Below, piece by piece: positions 28,105 to 37,502 of a DNA stretch of 64,000 bases (its first letter is position 1; the number at the start of each line of letters is the position of its first letter). Source of the DNA: Amycolatopsis tolypomycina (lineage in GTDB: Bacteria; Actinomycetota; Actinomycetes; Mycobacteriales; Pseudonocardiaceae); contig NZ_FNSO01000004.1 of NCBI RefSeq assembly GCF_900105945.1, positions 5,952,001 through 6,016,000 on the forward strand. Direction: 5' to 3'. The notes below the pieces were generated by a model. The model searched no databases and was not told where the DNA came from. It saw only the letters and a program-made list of their open reading frames with translations. The translations under genes were made by a program, and so were the position numbers.

Positions 28105-28932
28105 ATGCGAGTCACCATCGACCGGCTGGCCGTGCCCGGCGCGAGCCTCTACTACGAGGTCCGCGGCGCCGGCCCGGCGCTGCTGATCATCCCCAGCGGC
28201 AACGGCGACGCCGCGCCGTTCGTACCGCTGGCCGAGACGCTCGCCGACGAGTACACGGTGATCACCTACGACCGGCGCGGGTTCTCCCGCAGCCCGCTCG
28301 ACGGCCCGGTCGGCGACGACCGGCTCACCGACGACGCCCACGACATCGGCGCCCTGCTGCGCCACCTCGCCCCCGGCCCGGCCGCGGTGTTCGGGTCGAG
28401 CTCCGGCGCGATCGTCGCGCTCGCCACGCTCGAGCGGCACCCCGACCTGGTGCACACCGTCGTCGCGCACGAGCCGCCGCTGGCGTCGGTGCTGCCGGAC
28501 GCCGAACACTGGCTCGGGTTCTACTCCGAGCTGTACGAGGTCTACCGGCGCGAGGGCGTCGACGCCGCGCGCAAGGCGTTCCGGGCCGGGATGGGCATGG
28601 ACACCACGACGAAGCCGCCGCGGCGCACCGAGCTGCCGCCGGACGAGCTGGCCGAGATGCTCGGGCGGATCCGGCGCAACCACGTGTTCTGGTTCGAGCA
28701 CGAGCTGAAGCCGTACCCGGCCTACCGCCCGAACCTGCGGCTGCTGAAGTCCTTTTCGGACAAGCTGGTGCTGGCCGGCGGCGACGCGCGCGACACCTTC
28801 CCGTACCGGCCCAACACGGTCTTGGCCGAGCACACCGGGAACACGATCGTGCACCTGCCGGGCGGGCACGTCGGGTACGTCACCCACCCCGACGAGTTCG
28901 CCGCGGCCCTGCGCGAGGTCGTCCGCCCCTGA
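28105..28932 (+). CDS. Alpha/beta hydrolase
   Basis: A 275-residue protein with nucleophile elbow FGSSSGAIV near residue 93, a strand DRRGFSRSP before it, and a late His in GGHVGYVTHP. The length and layout suit esterases, lactonases or haloalkane-type hydrolases of the alpha/beta fold. A GGAGG lies 6 bp before the ATG at 28105; an ATG six bases upstream is less well placed. It is divergent from the flavin monooxygenase gene. A role in editing or in ester cleavage on a biosynthetic intermediate is possible, but nothing in the sequence fixes it. Confidence 0.8.
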   Translation: MRVTIDRLAVPGASLYYEVRGAGPALLIIPSGNGDAAPFVPLAETLADEYTVITYDRRGFSRSPLDGPVGDDRLTDDAHDIGALLRHLAPGPAAVFGSSSGAIVALATLERHPDLVHTVVAHEPPLASVLPDAEHWLGFYSELYEVYRREGVDAARKAFRAGMGMDTTTKPPRRTELPPDELAEMLGRIRRNHVFWFEHELKPYPAYRPNLRLLKSFSDKLVLAGGDARDTFPYRPNTVLAEHTGNTIVHLPGGHVGYVTHPDEFAAALREVVRP

Positions 28933-28970
28933 CCCGCCCCGCCCCCCGCGCCCGGACATGCCGCGGAGGG

Positions 28971-29000
28971 AGGGGGCACTTTTACGTGAAAGTGCCCCCT
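28971..29000. terminator. Bidirectional terminator hairpin
   Basis: A 12-bp perfect stem (AGGGGGCACTTT and AAAGTGCCCCCT) with loop TACGTG lies between the convergent hydrolase and NUDIX genes. The NUDIX stop codon is inside the hairpin, so the last NUDIX codons form its right arm. Confidence 0.7.
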
Positions 29001-29554
29001 TCTTCCTCGTGGAGGCGCAGGAGCGTGTACGCCGAGACCGTGGTGTTGTCGCGGATGCCGCCCGAGCGGATCAGGGACTCGAACTCCGCCCGCGCGCACC
29101 AGCGGTGGCGCATGTCCTGTTCCTCGTGCTCGCGCTCCGGCACGCCCTGCACCAGGTCCGTCGCCAGGAACACCGTGCACATCTGGCCGCTGGCGCCGTG
29201 CCACGCCGCCAGCCTGCCGATCGGGACCATCGACGCCGCCCGCAGGCCGGTCTCCTCCGCCAGTTCGCGGTGGGCCAGCTCGAGCTGGTCGCCCCCGCGG
29301 CGGCCGGGGAAGCACCCCTGCGGGAACTCCCAGTACCGCGCCTCGAGCGGGTACCGGTACTGGTCGACGAGGTGGAAGCCGCCGCGCTCGGCCGCGATCA
29401 CCACGGCGAAGTCGGGGCGGTCGATCACCGAATAGATGCCGCGGGAGCCGTCGGGGCGCTCGATGCCGTCTTCGCGCACGCTCAGCCACGCGTTCTCGTA
29501 CACCAGCCGGGAGGAGATCTGCCGGATCATCGGGAGATCGGCGGCTTCAGCCAT
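28982..29554 (-). CDS. NUDIX hydrolase (ADP-ribose-pyrophosphatase-like)
   Basis: A 190-residue protein with the NUDIX box ending in HRELAEETGLRA, which supplies the metal-binding RExxEE core. The upstream part of the box is degenerate (GCFPGRRGGDQ): the usual Glu eight residues before the Arg is Gly. The family cleaves nucleoside diphosphates linked to another moiety, and nucleotide sugars or ADP-ribose are typical substrates. The gene lies next to the UDP-sugar genes, but on the other strand, so it may or may not belong to the pathway. A GTG at 29563 is an alternative start. Confidence 0.8.
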   Translation of the reverse strand: MAEAADLPMIRQISSRLVYENAWLSVREDGIERPDGSRGIYSVIDRPDFAVVIAAERGGFHLVDQYRYPLEARYWEFPQGCFPGRRGGDQLELAHRELAEETGLRAASMVPIGRLAAWHGASGQMCTVFLATDLVQGVPEREHEEQDMRHRWCARAEFESLIRSGGIRDNTTVSAYTLLRLHEEEGGTFT

Positions 29555-29760
29555 GCCCACCACGATAAGCGGGCCGGGCCGCCGGAGCTTCTCTGGCGGT
29601 GCGGCGCAAGCAACAGAGGAGACGCGACCGGCGCCGCGGCGCGCGGACCATGGTCGGCGGGGAGATCCGCCGTCGGCGCGCGTTCGCCCCCCGACGAGTT
29701 CGAGCAGGACCCGGCCCGCGTGCCGGTCCCGGAGGCAGTATCACCCGATTGGAGACGCGG

Positions 29761-31155
29761 ATGCGTTTTCTGCCCGATCAAGACCGGTTCCGAGTGGCGG
29801 TGATCGGTTTCGGCTACGTCGGCTCGTGCATCGCCGCGACGCTGGCCGACCGCGGGTTCGACGTCGTCGGCGTCGACACCGACCCACGCCTGGTCGACGA
29901 GCTGGCGCGCGGCCACTGCCGGTTCGCCGAAGAGGGGCTCGCCGAGCTGATCTTCCGCGGCCTCGCCGACGGGAACCTGCGTGTCACCACGGACATCGCC
30001 GAAGCGGGCGAGGCCGACGTCATCCTGATCGCGGTCGGCACCCCGGTGCGCGAAGACGGTTCCCTCGCCGAAGAGCAGCTGCGCGGCGCCTGCCGGGCGC
30101 TCGGCGAGCACCTGCGGCCGGGCCAGCTGGTCGTGCTCAAGAGCACCGTGCCGCCGGGCACCACGCGCGGCATCGTGCTGTCGCTGCTCGAGGAGGAGAG
30201 CGGCCTGCTCGGCGGGGTCGACTTCGGCCTGGCGTTCACCCCGGAACGGCTCGCCGAGGGCACGGCCCTGCGCGAGCTGCGGACGTTCCCGATCGTGGCC
30301 GGCGGCCTCGGCGCGGAGAGCGAGGCCGCGGCGGAGGAGTTCTGGCGGCGCGCGCTCGGGGTCGAGGTGATCCCGCGCGACTCCCTGGAGGCGGCCGAGA
30401 TCGTCAAGCTGGCCAGCAACTGGTGGATCGACCTGAACATCGCGCTGGCCAACGAGCTCGCGATGTTCTGCGCGCTCTACGGTGTCGACGTGCTCGACGT
30501 GATCACCGCGGCGAACACCATCCCCAAGGGCGCGGGCAACGTGAACATCCTGCTGCCCAGCGTCGGCGTCGGCGGTTCCTGCCTGACCAAGGACCCGTGG
30601 ATGGTGTGGCGCTCGGCCGAGCGGCACGGCCTGCCGATCCGGACCGCGCCGGCCGGGCGCGAGGTCAACGCCGGGATGCCGGAGTACACCGCGCAACTGG
30701 CCATCGACGAGCTGGTGCGCCAGGGCAAGAACCCCACCCGCAGCAAGGTGGCGGTGCTCGGCCTGGCCTTCAAGAACGACACCGGCGACCTGCGGGCCAC
30801 CCCGACCGTCGGCGCGGTGAAGACGCTCGCCAAGGCCGGCCTCACGGTGTCCGTCCACGACCCGCTGGTCGACCCGGACGCGGCCGAGGAGCTGTTCGGG
30901 ATCCGGCCCACCGCGAGCCTCGAAGAGGCCGTGCGCGACGCGGACTGCCTCGCGATCCTGGCGCTGCACCGCGACTTCCACGACATCGACTTCGCCGCGT
31001 TGCCCGTCGCCGCGCACTGCCTGGTCCTCGACGGCCGCGCGTACTACCCGAAGGAAAAGATCGACGAGCTGCGTGCCGCGGGTTACGTCTACCGCGGCAT
31101 CGGCCGCGGTGACGCCATCCCCGGCACGCCGACCGAGACGGAGACCGGCCGATGA
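29761..31155 (+). CDS. UDP-glucose 6-dehydrogenase family protein
   Basis: A 464-residue enzyme that should oxidise UDP-glucose to UDP-glucuronate with two NAD+. The N-terminal NAD site is VAVIGFGYVGSCIAATLADR. The catalytic Cys is C274 in GVGGSCLTKDP. The mid-domain Lys/Asn active-site residues are in EIVKLASNWWIDLNIALANE. GGAG lies 6 bp before the ATG. The gene overlaps the next by ATGA, so translation is coupled to the decarboxylase. Calicheamicin, AT2433 and maduropeptin clusters carry the same pair to make pentoses. It is the first gene of the sugar operon. Confidence 0.93.
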   Translation: MRFLPDQDRFRVAVIGFGYVGSCIAATLADRGFDVVGVDTDPRLVDELARGHCRFAEEGLAELIFRGLADGNLRVTTDIAEAGEADVILIAVGTPVREDGSLAEEQLRGACRALGEHLRPGQLVVLKSTVPPGTTRGIVLSLLEEESGLLGGVDFGLAFTPERLAEGTALRELRTFPIVAGGLGAESEAAAEEFWRRALGVEVIPRDSLEAAEIVKLASNWWIDLNIALANELAMFCALYGVDVLDVITAANTIPKGAGNVNILLPSVGVGGSCLTKDPWMVWRSAERHGLPIRTAPAGREVNAGMPEYTAQLAIDELVRQGKNPTRSKVAVLGLAFKNDTGDLRATPTVGAVKTLAKAGLTVSVHDPLVDPDAAEELFGIRPTASLEEAVRDADCLAILALHRDFHDIDFAALPVAAHCLVLDGRAYYPKEKIDELRAAGYVYRGIGRGDAIPGTPTETETGR

Positions 31156-32132
31156 ACAGCCCTAAGCACGCCGTCGTCACCGGTGGGTCCGGTTTCGTCG
31201 GGTCGCACCTGGTCGAGCGCCTGGTCGACCGCGGTGACCGGGTGACCGTCCTGGACGTCGCGCCGCCGCGCGTCCCGGTCGAGGGCGTCCGGTACATCAG
31301 CGGCGACCTGCGCGACACCACCAAGCTGGCGGAGGCGATCCGGCCCGGGGTCGACGTCGTCTACCACCTGGCCGCGGTCGTCGGCGTCGACCAGTACCTG
31401 GCGCGCCCGCTCGACGTCATCGACATCAACTACGCGGCCACGCGGTCCGTGCTCGACCTCGCGCTCGAAGCGGGCGCGAAGGTCGTGCTGGCCAGCACCA
31501 GCGAGGTCTTCGGCAAGAACCCGGCGGTGCCGTGGCACGAGGACGGCGACCGCGTGCTCGGCGGCACGTCGCACGACCGGTGGTCCTACTCCTCGAGCAA
31601 GGCGCTGGCCGAGCACCTGACGTTCGCGTTCGTCCGCCAGCGCGGGCTCGACGCGACGATCGTGCGCTACTTCAACGTCTACGGCCCGCGGCAGCGGCCC
31701 GCCTACATCGTGAGCCGGTCGATCCACCGGGCGCTCAACCGGCGTTCGCTGGTCGTCTACGACAAGGGCGTGATGACGCGCTGCTTCACCTACGTCGACG
31801 ACGCGATCGAGGGCACGCTGCGCGCCGCCGACCACCCGGACTCGTCCGGGCAGGCGTTCAACATCGGCAGCATGGTCGAGACCACCGTGGGCGAGGTCGT
31901 CCGGCTGGTCGGCGAGCTGACCGGCGCGACCGACGTCGTCGACGTCGACACCGGCGTCAAGCTCGGCGCGTCCTACGAGGACCTGGCGCGGCGCGTGCCG
32001 AACAACGCCAAGGCGGCCGCGATCCTCGGCTGGCGCCCGGAAACGGCGTTGCGCGACGGGCTGACCAAGACCGTCGAGTGGGCGCGCGGCGCGGACTGGT
32101 GGCTGGCGCAGGACGACAAGGGCGCGGAGTGA
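31152..32132 (+). CDS. NAD-dependent epimerase/dehydratase, probable UDP-glucuronate decarboxylase
   Basis: A 326-residue extended short-chain dehydrogenase with NAD motif TGGSGFVGSH, active-site Ser/Thr in STSEVFG and Y146-x3-K150 in WSYSSSKAL. Later, RYFNVYGPRQRPAY is the usual nucleotide-sugar segment. It starts in a 4-bp overlap with the dehydrogenase gene. That coupling to UDP-glucuronate formation makes decarboxylation to a UDP-4-keto-pentose or UDP-xylose more likely than simple C4 epimerisation. CalS9-type enzymes do this in other pathways. The exact product is inferred from order, not from a diagnostic residue. Confidence 0.88.
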   Translation: MNSPKHAVVTGGSGFVGSHLVERLVDRGDRVTVLDVAPPRVPVEGVRYISGDLRDTTKLAEAIRPGVDVVYHLAAVVGVDQYLARPLDVIDINYAATRSVLDLALEAGAKVVLASTSEVFGKNPAVPWHEDGDRVLGGTSHDRWSYSSSKALAEHLTFAFVRQRGLDATIVRYFNVYGPRQRPAYIVSRSIHRALNRRSLVVYDKGVMTRCFTYVDDAIEGTLRAADHPDSSGQAFNIGSMVETTVGEVVRLVGELTGATDVVDVDTGVKLGASYEDLARRVPNNAKAAAILGWRPETALRDGLTKTVEWARGADWWLAQDDKGAE

Positions 32133-32139
32133 GGATTCG

Positions 32140-33387
32140 ATGACCACCAACAGTGAGGGCCAGTCCATGGGTACGAAGTGTCGGGTGTGCGACGGCCGCG
32201 TGGTCGAGTTCGTCGACCTCGGTGACCAGCCGACAGCGAACGGCTTCCTGCTCCCCCACGAGGTCGAGGGCGAGTTCCGCTTCCGGCTCGCGGTCGGGGC
32301 GTGCGAGGACTGCACGATGGTGCAGCTGATGGAGGAGGTGCCGCAGGAGCTGCGCTACCACGCCGGCTACCGGTACCAGGCCTCCGGCTCGGCGGGGCAC
32401 CGCAAGCACTTCCGGACCGACGCGGAGTGGTTCCTGGCCAACGAGCTGACCGGGCCGGACCCGTTCATCGTCGAGATCGGCTGCAACGACGGCGTCATGC
32501 TGTCGACGATCGCCGAAGCGGGCATCCGCCACCTCGGGGTGGAGCCGTCCGGGAACGTCGCGGACCTGGCGCGCGCCAAGGGCGTCCAGGTGCTGTCGGC
32601 GTTCTTCGACGCGGACACCGCGGCCGCCGTCCGCGGCGCCCACGGCGCGGCCGACGTCATCTTCGGCGCCAACACGATCTGCCACATCGCGCACGTCGAG
32701 TCGCTGTTCCGCGGCATCGACGCGCTGCTGTCGGACAACGGCATCTTCGTGTTCGAGGAGCCGTACCTCGCGACGATCATCGAGGGCATGGCGTTCGACC
32801 AGATCTACGACGAGCACGTGTTCTACTTCAGCGCCGGCTCGGTGCGCGCGATGGCGGAGCGGTTCGGCTTCGAGCTGGTCCACGCCGAGCACATCGACAT
32901 GCACGGCGGCGAGGTCCGGTACACGATCGCCCGCCCGGGCGCGCGCACGCCGTCGGCCTCGCTCGACGCCCTGCTGGCCGAGGAGGAGGCGGGCAAGCTC
33001 TCGGAGCCGCTGACGTTCGCGCGGTTCGGCCGCAACGTCGAGCGCATCCGCGACGACCTCGTCGGGCTCCTGACGCACCTGCGCGACCAGGGCAAGACGG
33101 TGGTCGGCTACGGCGCACCCGGCAAGAGCTCGACGGTGACGACGTACTGCGGCATCACGACGGACCTGATCCCGTTCGTCGTCGACTCGACGCCGGGCAA
33201 GCAGGGGCACCTGCTGCCGGGGTCGCACCTGCCGGTGCGGCCGCCGTCCGCGTTCTCCGACGCCTACCCGGACTACGCCGTGCTGTTCGCGTGGAACCAC
33301 GCCGAGGAGATCATGGCGAAGGAGGAGAAGTTCCGGGCCGCGGGCGGGAAGTGGATCCGGTTCGTCCCAGAGGTCGAGGTGCTCTGA
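32140..33387 (+). CDS. Nucleotide-sugar C-methyltransferase (TylC3/TcaB9 family)
   Basis: A 415-residue three-domain enzyme. The N-terminal zinc domain has CRVCDGRVVEF and CEDCTMVQL. The SAM domain has IVEIGCNDGVMLSTIAEAG. The catalytic His/Tyr region is YDEHVFYFSAGSVRAMAERFG and HGGEVRYTIA, and the C-terminal domain has GYGAPGKSSTVTTYCGI. The family C-methylates the alpha-carbon of NDP-keto-sugars, usually C3. It follows the decarboxylase by 7 bp. In this pathway it would methylate a UDP-4-keto-pentose to a branched pentose, as proposed for madurosamine. A second possible start at 32167 also has a good ribosome-binding site. Confidence 0.92.
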   Translation: MTTNSEGQSMGTKCRVCDGRVVEFVDLGDQPTANGFLLPHEVEGEFRFRLAVGACEDCTMVQLMEEVPQELRYHAGYRYQASGSAGHRKHFRTDAEWFLANELTGPDPFIVEIGCNDGVMLSTIAEAGIRHLGVEPSGNVADLARAKGVQVLSAFFDADTAAAVRGAHGAADVIFGANTICHIAHVESLFRGIDALLSDNGIFVFEEPYLATIIEGMAFDQIYDEHVFYFSAGSVRAMAERFGFELVHAEHIDMHGGEVRYTIARPGARTPSASLDALLAEEEAGKLSEPLTFARFGRNVERIRDDLVGLLTHLRDQGKTVVGYGAPGKSSTVTTYCGITTDLIPFVVDSTPGKQGHLLPGSHLPVRPPSAFSDAYPDYAVLFAWNHAEEIMAKEEKFRAAGGKWIRFVPEVEVL

Positions 33388-33400
33388 CCCGGTTCGACCA

Positions 33401-33428
33401 GGCCCCGCCGAGTTCGCTCGGCGGGGCC
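33401..33428 (+). terminator. Rho-independent-like terminator of the sugar operon
   Basis: A perfect 12-bp stem (GGCCCCGCCGAG / CTCGGCGGGGCC) with a TTCG tetraloop, followed by TTTCG. It begins 14 bp after the C-methyltransferase stop. Confidence 0.85.
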
Positions 33429-33463
33429 TTTCGCGTGCGGCGCAACGACCCGTACAACGAAAA

Positions 33464-33492
33464 CCGCCGCCCCGCGGGGTGCGGGGCGGCGG
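33464..33492 (-). terminator. Terminator of the minus-strand glycosyltransferase gene
   Basis: A perfect 12-bp stem (CCGCCGCCCCGC / GCGGGGCGGCGG) with a 5-base loop, 13 bp beyond the stop of the glycosyltransferase. Read on the minus strand it is followed by TTTTCG. Confidence 0.8.
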
Positions 33493-33505
33493 CTTCGGGG
33501 GAGGC

Positions 33506-34960
33506 TCAGCGACGGCGGTGCTGGACCACGAGCTTCTCGAGGTCCGGGATGATGTCGCTCGGGCTGGGCATCGCCAGCCAGTCGTCGTGCAGGGCGTGGG
33601 CCGCGTGCTGGTAGCGCTGGTCCGTGGCCACCGCCCAGACCAGGTCGCGGATCTCCTCCACCGTCTTGGCGCGGTGGTCGAGGCGGACGCCGGCGCCCGT
33701 CGAGATCACGAAGTCCGAGACCACCGTGGACTCGACCTTCTTCGCCGGCAGCTCCCAGTGCGCGGTCGCCTCGTCGGGCGCGCCCTCTTCGCGCTCGTCG
33801 AACTCCCAGCCGAGGCGGTAGGTGCCCGTCTTGTTGATGTCGCCGCCGTCCTCGACCAGGCGCATCAGCAGGGAGATGCCCTCGACGTCGCACACCAGCT
33901 GCGGGACCTTGTTGGCCACCGCCGAGGAGTACGTGCCGATGCCGCCGTGGTGGATCAGGGCCGAGCACGTCGGGAGCAGGTGCGCCAGGTTGACCCAGTC
34001 GATCACCTTGACGTTCGGCGGGATCTCCTCGACGTCGGCCAGCTGCGCCTTGTCCAGCGTCGCCACGATCTCGAGGTCGTCCAGCTCGCCGAGGGCCTTG
34101 ATGATCTTCGGCGCGCGGTCCCAGTCACCCTTGATGAAGCGGCGCGTCGACTCGCCGAGCGACAGCGCGACGCGGCGGCGGTTCTTGCGGCCGCAGCACT
34201 CGCAGCGGGTCAGCTCGGGCCGCTGGTACAGCCACTTCGGCAGCACCTCGGGGTCGATGTAGGGCACGTGCCGCATCGGCAGCTTCTTCGTGCTCGTCGG
34301 CAGGCGCAGGCCCTCCAGCATCGTCTCGATGCTGAAGTTGCCGACCAGCAGCTCGTCGTCGACCTCGAAGCCGTACTTCTGGGCCAGCGGGCGGATCAGC
34401 GTGGCGAGCGGGTTCGGGTCGAGGCCGGCGGCCACGAGCGCGTCCTTGTTCTCGGCCAGCCGGTCGAGCGACCAGCCGAACATGTCGTGCCCGATCAGCA
34501 GCCGCGTGTGCGCCGCGCCGCAGACCTTCGCCGCGACGGCGCCGGCCGGGATCGTGGCGTCCCACGAGATCAGGTCGGGCTGCCAGACCTTGGCGAAGTC
34601 GATCAGGTCCTCGGCCTCGCGGCGGTCGAGCCGCACGTAGTCCGACGTCGGCTGCATCAGCCACTGGTAGAACACGATCCAGTGCTCGCGGCCCTCCGGC
34701 GACAGGCCCATCACGTCGGAGTAGCGGTTGACGATGTCCTGGTGGTGCGGCGGGGCGCAGTCGTCGGTGAGGCGCACCGGCGGCTGGTCGGGGTCACCGA
34801 GCTGGACCGGCGTGAGGCCCGTCTTGATGATCATCTCCGCCGCGCTGTGGTGCGCGGCCACGCGGACTTCGTGACCCGCGCTCTGCAGCGCCCACGCCAG
34901 CGGTACCACCGGGTAGAGGTGCGCCAGTGAGTTCGGGTAGACGGTGAACAGGACTCGCAT
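33506..34960 (-). CDS. GT1 glycosyltransferase with unusual insertions
   Basis: A 484-residue GT-B protein, about 80 residues longer than its cluster partner. The N-terminus MRVLFTVYPNSLAHLYPVVPLAWALQSAG and the donor motif LIHHGGIGTYSSAVANKVPQLV are typical. Two features are not. A Cys-rich patch CECCGRKNRR lies between the two Rossmann halves. After PQLV the usual DQ-containing sugar loop is replaced by an insertion of about 45 residues, ending in ISTGAGVRL. I start at ATG 34960, where AGGAG lies 6 bp upstream; the longer frame upstream is Arg-rich noise. It is divergent from the O-methyltransferase gene. The donor is presumably the methylated amino-pentose. Confidence 0.85.
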   Translation of the reverse strand: MRVLFTVYPNSLAHLYPVVPLAWALQSAGHEVRVAAHHSAAEMIIKTGLTPVQLGDPDQPPVRLTDDCAPPHHQDIVNRYSDVMGLSPEGREHWIVFYQWLMQPTSDYVRLDRREAEDLIDFAKVWQPDLISWDATIPAGAVAAKVCGAAHTRLLIGHDMFGWSLDRLAENKDALVAAGLDPNPLATLIRPLAQKYGFEVDDELLVGNFSIETMLEGLRLPTSTKKLPMRHVPYIDPEVLPKWLYQRPELTRCECCGRKNRRRVALSLGESTRRFIKGDWDRAPKIIKALGELDDLEIVATLDKAQLADVEEIPPNVKVIDWVNLAHLLPTCSALIHHGGIGTYSSAVANKVPQLVCDVEGISLLMRLVEDGGDINKTGTYRLGWEFDEREEGAPDEATAHWELPAKKVESTVVSDFVISTGAGVRLDHRAKTVEEIRDLVWAVATDQRYQHAAHALHDDWLAMPSPSDIIPDLEKLVVQHRRR

Positions 34961-35159
34961 CGAATCTCCTCGACTCCGGAGGTGGTGTCGTCGTCGGCAA
35001 AGGTCAGGATCGTCGGCTCGGCCGAACCGGCGCATCTCCCCCAGTGCTGAGGGCCGCCTGTGCAGTGCAAACGAGGAGACGCAACGGCTTTCGCGCCGGG
35101 CCGATACTGGCCTTTGCCCACCGGAACCCGGCCGGATCGCGCGCCGTCGTGGAGGACGC

Positions 35160-35828
35160 ATGAGTACGTTCAGTTTCCTGGACGAGAAGACGATCGCCTA
35201 CGTGGTCAGTTCGTGCACGCAACCGGACGCGGTGGTGAGCAGCCTGATCGAGGACACCGCCAAGGTCGGTGAACTCTCGGAGATGCTGACGCCGATCGAG
35301 CAGGCCGGTTTCCTGCACCTGATCGCGAAGCTGGTCGCCCCGAAGACGGTCATCGACGTCGGGACGTTCACCGGACTGTCCTCTTTGGCCTTCGCGCGCG
35401 GTCTCGCGCCCGGCGGCCGGGTGATCACCTGTGACGTCACCGAGGACTGGGTCGGCATCGCCCGCAAGCACTGGGAGCTGGCCGGCGTCGCCGACAAGAT
35501 CGAGTTCAAGCTCGGTCCCGGCCGCAAGACCCTGCCCGGCCTGGTCGGCGAGGGCGAGGCGGACCTGGTGTTCATCGACGCGGACAAGACGTCGTACCCG
35601 TACTACGTGGACGCCGTCACGCCGATGCTGCGTTCGGGCGGCCTGCTGATCCTCGACAACGTGCTGCTGCACGGGACCGTCGCGGCACCGGAAGACGTCG
35701 AAGAGGACCTTCCCCGCTACGCCGCCGAAGTCGTCGCCGGCGTCAACGCCAAGCTCGCCGTCGACGAGCGGTTCGACACCGTGATGCTGCCGGTCGCCGA
35801 CGGCGTCACGCTCGCCCGCAAGAAGTGA
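35160..35828 (+). CDS. Class I catechol O-methyltransferase (caffeoyl-CoA OMT-like)
   Basis: A 222-residue SAM enzyme behind GGAGG. The SAM motif is [16 protein letters not shown]. The metal-binding Asp is in [10 protein letters not shown], followed by LILDNVL, whose Asp/Asn complete the divalent-metal site. These enzymes methylate one hydroxyl of a catechol. The next gene encodes an HpaB-type hydroxylase that would create such a catechol on a 4-hydroxyphenyl ring. The two are probably sequential: ring hydroxylation, then O-methylation, giving a methoxyphenol. It is the first gene of a three-gene operon with the hydroxylase and P450. Confidence 0.9.
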   Translation: MSTFSFLDEKTIAYVVSSCTQPDAVVSSLIEDTAKVGELSEMLTPIEQAGFLHLIAKLVAPKTVIDVGTFTGLSSLAFARGLAPGGRVITCDVTEDWVGIARKHWELAGVADKIEFKLGPGRKTLPGLVGEGEADLVFIDADKTSYPYYVDAVTPMLRSGGLLILDNVLLHGTVAAPEDVEEDLPRYAAEVVAGVNAKLAVDERFDTVMLPVADGVTLARKK

Positions 35829-35848
35829 ACGGACAGGGGGAAGTGGCC

Positions 35849-37357
35849 ATGAACGAGAGCCGTCCGGCCCGGCCGCTGACCGGTGCCGAGTACATCGAGA
35901 GCCTGCGCGACGACCGCGAGGTCTACATCAACGGCGAGCGCGTCAAGGACGTCACCGAGCACTCGGCGTTCCGCAACCCGATCCGGATGACCGCACGGCT
36001 GTACGACGCCCTGCACGACCCGAAGTACAAGGACGTGCTCACGGCGCCGACCGACACCGGCAGCGGCGGCTACACCCACCGGTTCTTCCGCACGCCGCAC
36101 AGCGTCGAGGACATGGTGGCCGACCAGCAGGCGATCGCCACGTGGGCGCGGATGAGCTACGGCTGGATGGGCCGCAGCCCCGACTACAAGGCGTCGTTCC
36201 TCGGCACGCTCGGCGCGAACTCCGAGTTCTACGCGCCGTTCGAGGAGAACGCCAAGCGCTGGTACCGGGAATCGCAGGAGAAGGTGCTCTACTGGAACCA
36301 CGCGCTGGTCCACCCGCCGGTCGACCGCAAGCGGCCGCCGGACGAAGTCCGCGACGTGTTCGTCCACGTGGAGAAGGAAACCGACGCCGGGCTGGTGGTC
36401 AGCGGCGCGAAGGTCGTCGCGACCGGGTCCGCGCTGACGCACTACAACTTCATCGCGCACTACGGGCTGCCGATCAAGAAGCGCGAGTTCGCGCTCGTGG
36501 CGACGATCCCCATGGACGCCAAGGGGATGAAGCTGATCTGCCGTCCGTCGTACACGTCGATGGCCAACGCGGTCGGGTCGCCGTTCGACTACCCGCTCTC
36601 GTCGCGGCTGGACGAGAACGACACGATCCTGGTGCTGGACAAGGTCCTGATCCCGTGGGAGAACGTCTTCATCTACGGCGACCTCGGCAAGGTCCAGACC
36701 TTCACCGGGCAGTCGGGGTTCATCGAGCGATCGACGTTCCAGGGCTGCACCCGGCTGGCGGTGAAGCTGGAGTTCATCGCCGGCCTGATCGCCAAGGCGC
36801 TGGAGATCACCGGCACCGAGGACTTCCGCGGCGTCCAGACCCGTCTCGGCGAGGTCCTGGCGTGGCGCAACCTGTTCTGGGGCCTCTCGGACGCCGCGGC
36901 GCGCAACCCGGTGCCGTGGCGCGACGGCGCGCTGCTGCCGAACCCGGCCTACGGCCAGGCCTACCGCTGGTTCACGCAGGTCGGCTACGCCCGCATCCGC
37001 GAGATCGTGCTGCAGGACGTCGCGAGCGCGTTGATCTACATCAACTCCAGCGCCGAGGATTTCAAGAACCCGGAGATCCGCGGCTACCTGGACACCTACG
37101 TCCGCGGCTCGAACGGCATCGACGCCGAGACGCGCGTCAAGGTGATGAAGCTGCTGTGGGACGCCGTCGGCACCGAGTTCGGCGGGCGGCACGAGCTCTA
37201 CGAGCGCAACTACGCCGGCAGCCACGAGAACACCCGCATCGAGCTGCTCTTCGGGCAGGTCGCTTCGGGTGACGTCGACGACTACAAGCGGTTCGTCGAC
37301 ACGTGCCTCAACGAGTACGACATCGACGGCTGGACCGTTCCCGACATGACCCGGTGA
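35849..37357 (+). CDS. HpaB/SgcC-type FADH2-dependent aromatic hydroxylase
   Basis: A 502-residue protein of the 4-hydroxyphenylacetate 3-hydroxylase oxygenase family. Typical segments are [25 protein letters not shown] at the N-terminus, [19 protein letters not shown] near residue 100, and [19 protein letters not shown] near 350. SgcC of C-1027 and its homologues in other enediyne pathways use this fold to ortho-hydroxylate a 4-hydroxyphenyl group held on a carrier protein. I start at ATG 35849 (AGGGGG, 8 bp spacing). The enzyme needs a separate flavin reductase, which is not encoded here. Substrate by context: 4-hydroxymandelyl (or chlorinated) unit on the A-T protein. Confidence 0.92.
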   Translation: MNESRPARPLTGAEYIESLRDDREVYINGERVKDVTEHSAFRNPIRMTARLYDALHDPKYKDVLTAPTDTGSGGYTHRFFRTPHSVEDMVADQQAIATWARMSYGWMGRSPDYKASFLGTLGANSEFYAPFEENAKRWYRESQEKVLYWNHALVHPPVDRKRPPDEVRDVFVHVEKETDAGLVVSGAKVVATGSALTHYNFIAHYGLPIKKREFALVATIPMDAKGMKLICRPSYTSMANAVGSPFDYPLSSRLDENDTILVLDKVLIPWENVFIYGDLGKVQTFTGQSGFIERSTFQGCTRLAVKLEFIAGLIAKALEITGTEDFRGVQTRLGEVLAWRNLFWGLSDAAARNPVPWRDGALLPNPAYGQAYRWFTQVGYARIREIVLQDVASALIYINSSAEDFKNPEIRGYLDTYVRGSNGIDAETRVKVMKLLWDAVGTEFGGRHELYERNYAGSHENTRIELLFGQVASGDVDDYKRFVDTCLNEYDIDGWTVPDMTR

Positions 37358-37502
37358 AGGATTTTCGCCGCGGCACTGGGCAAGACGCGAGGTGTTCGCG
37401 GGCGGGGCCGCGGCGAAGATGAACCCGGGGAACGAGCAACGGCGACCGCGGCCGACCTGGGGTGGGCGCGGGGTTCGGCCGAAGACCTTTGAGGAGTGAC
37501 AG

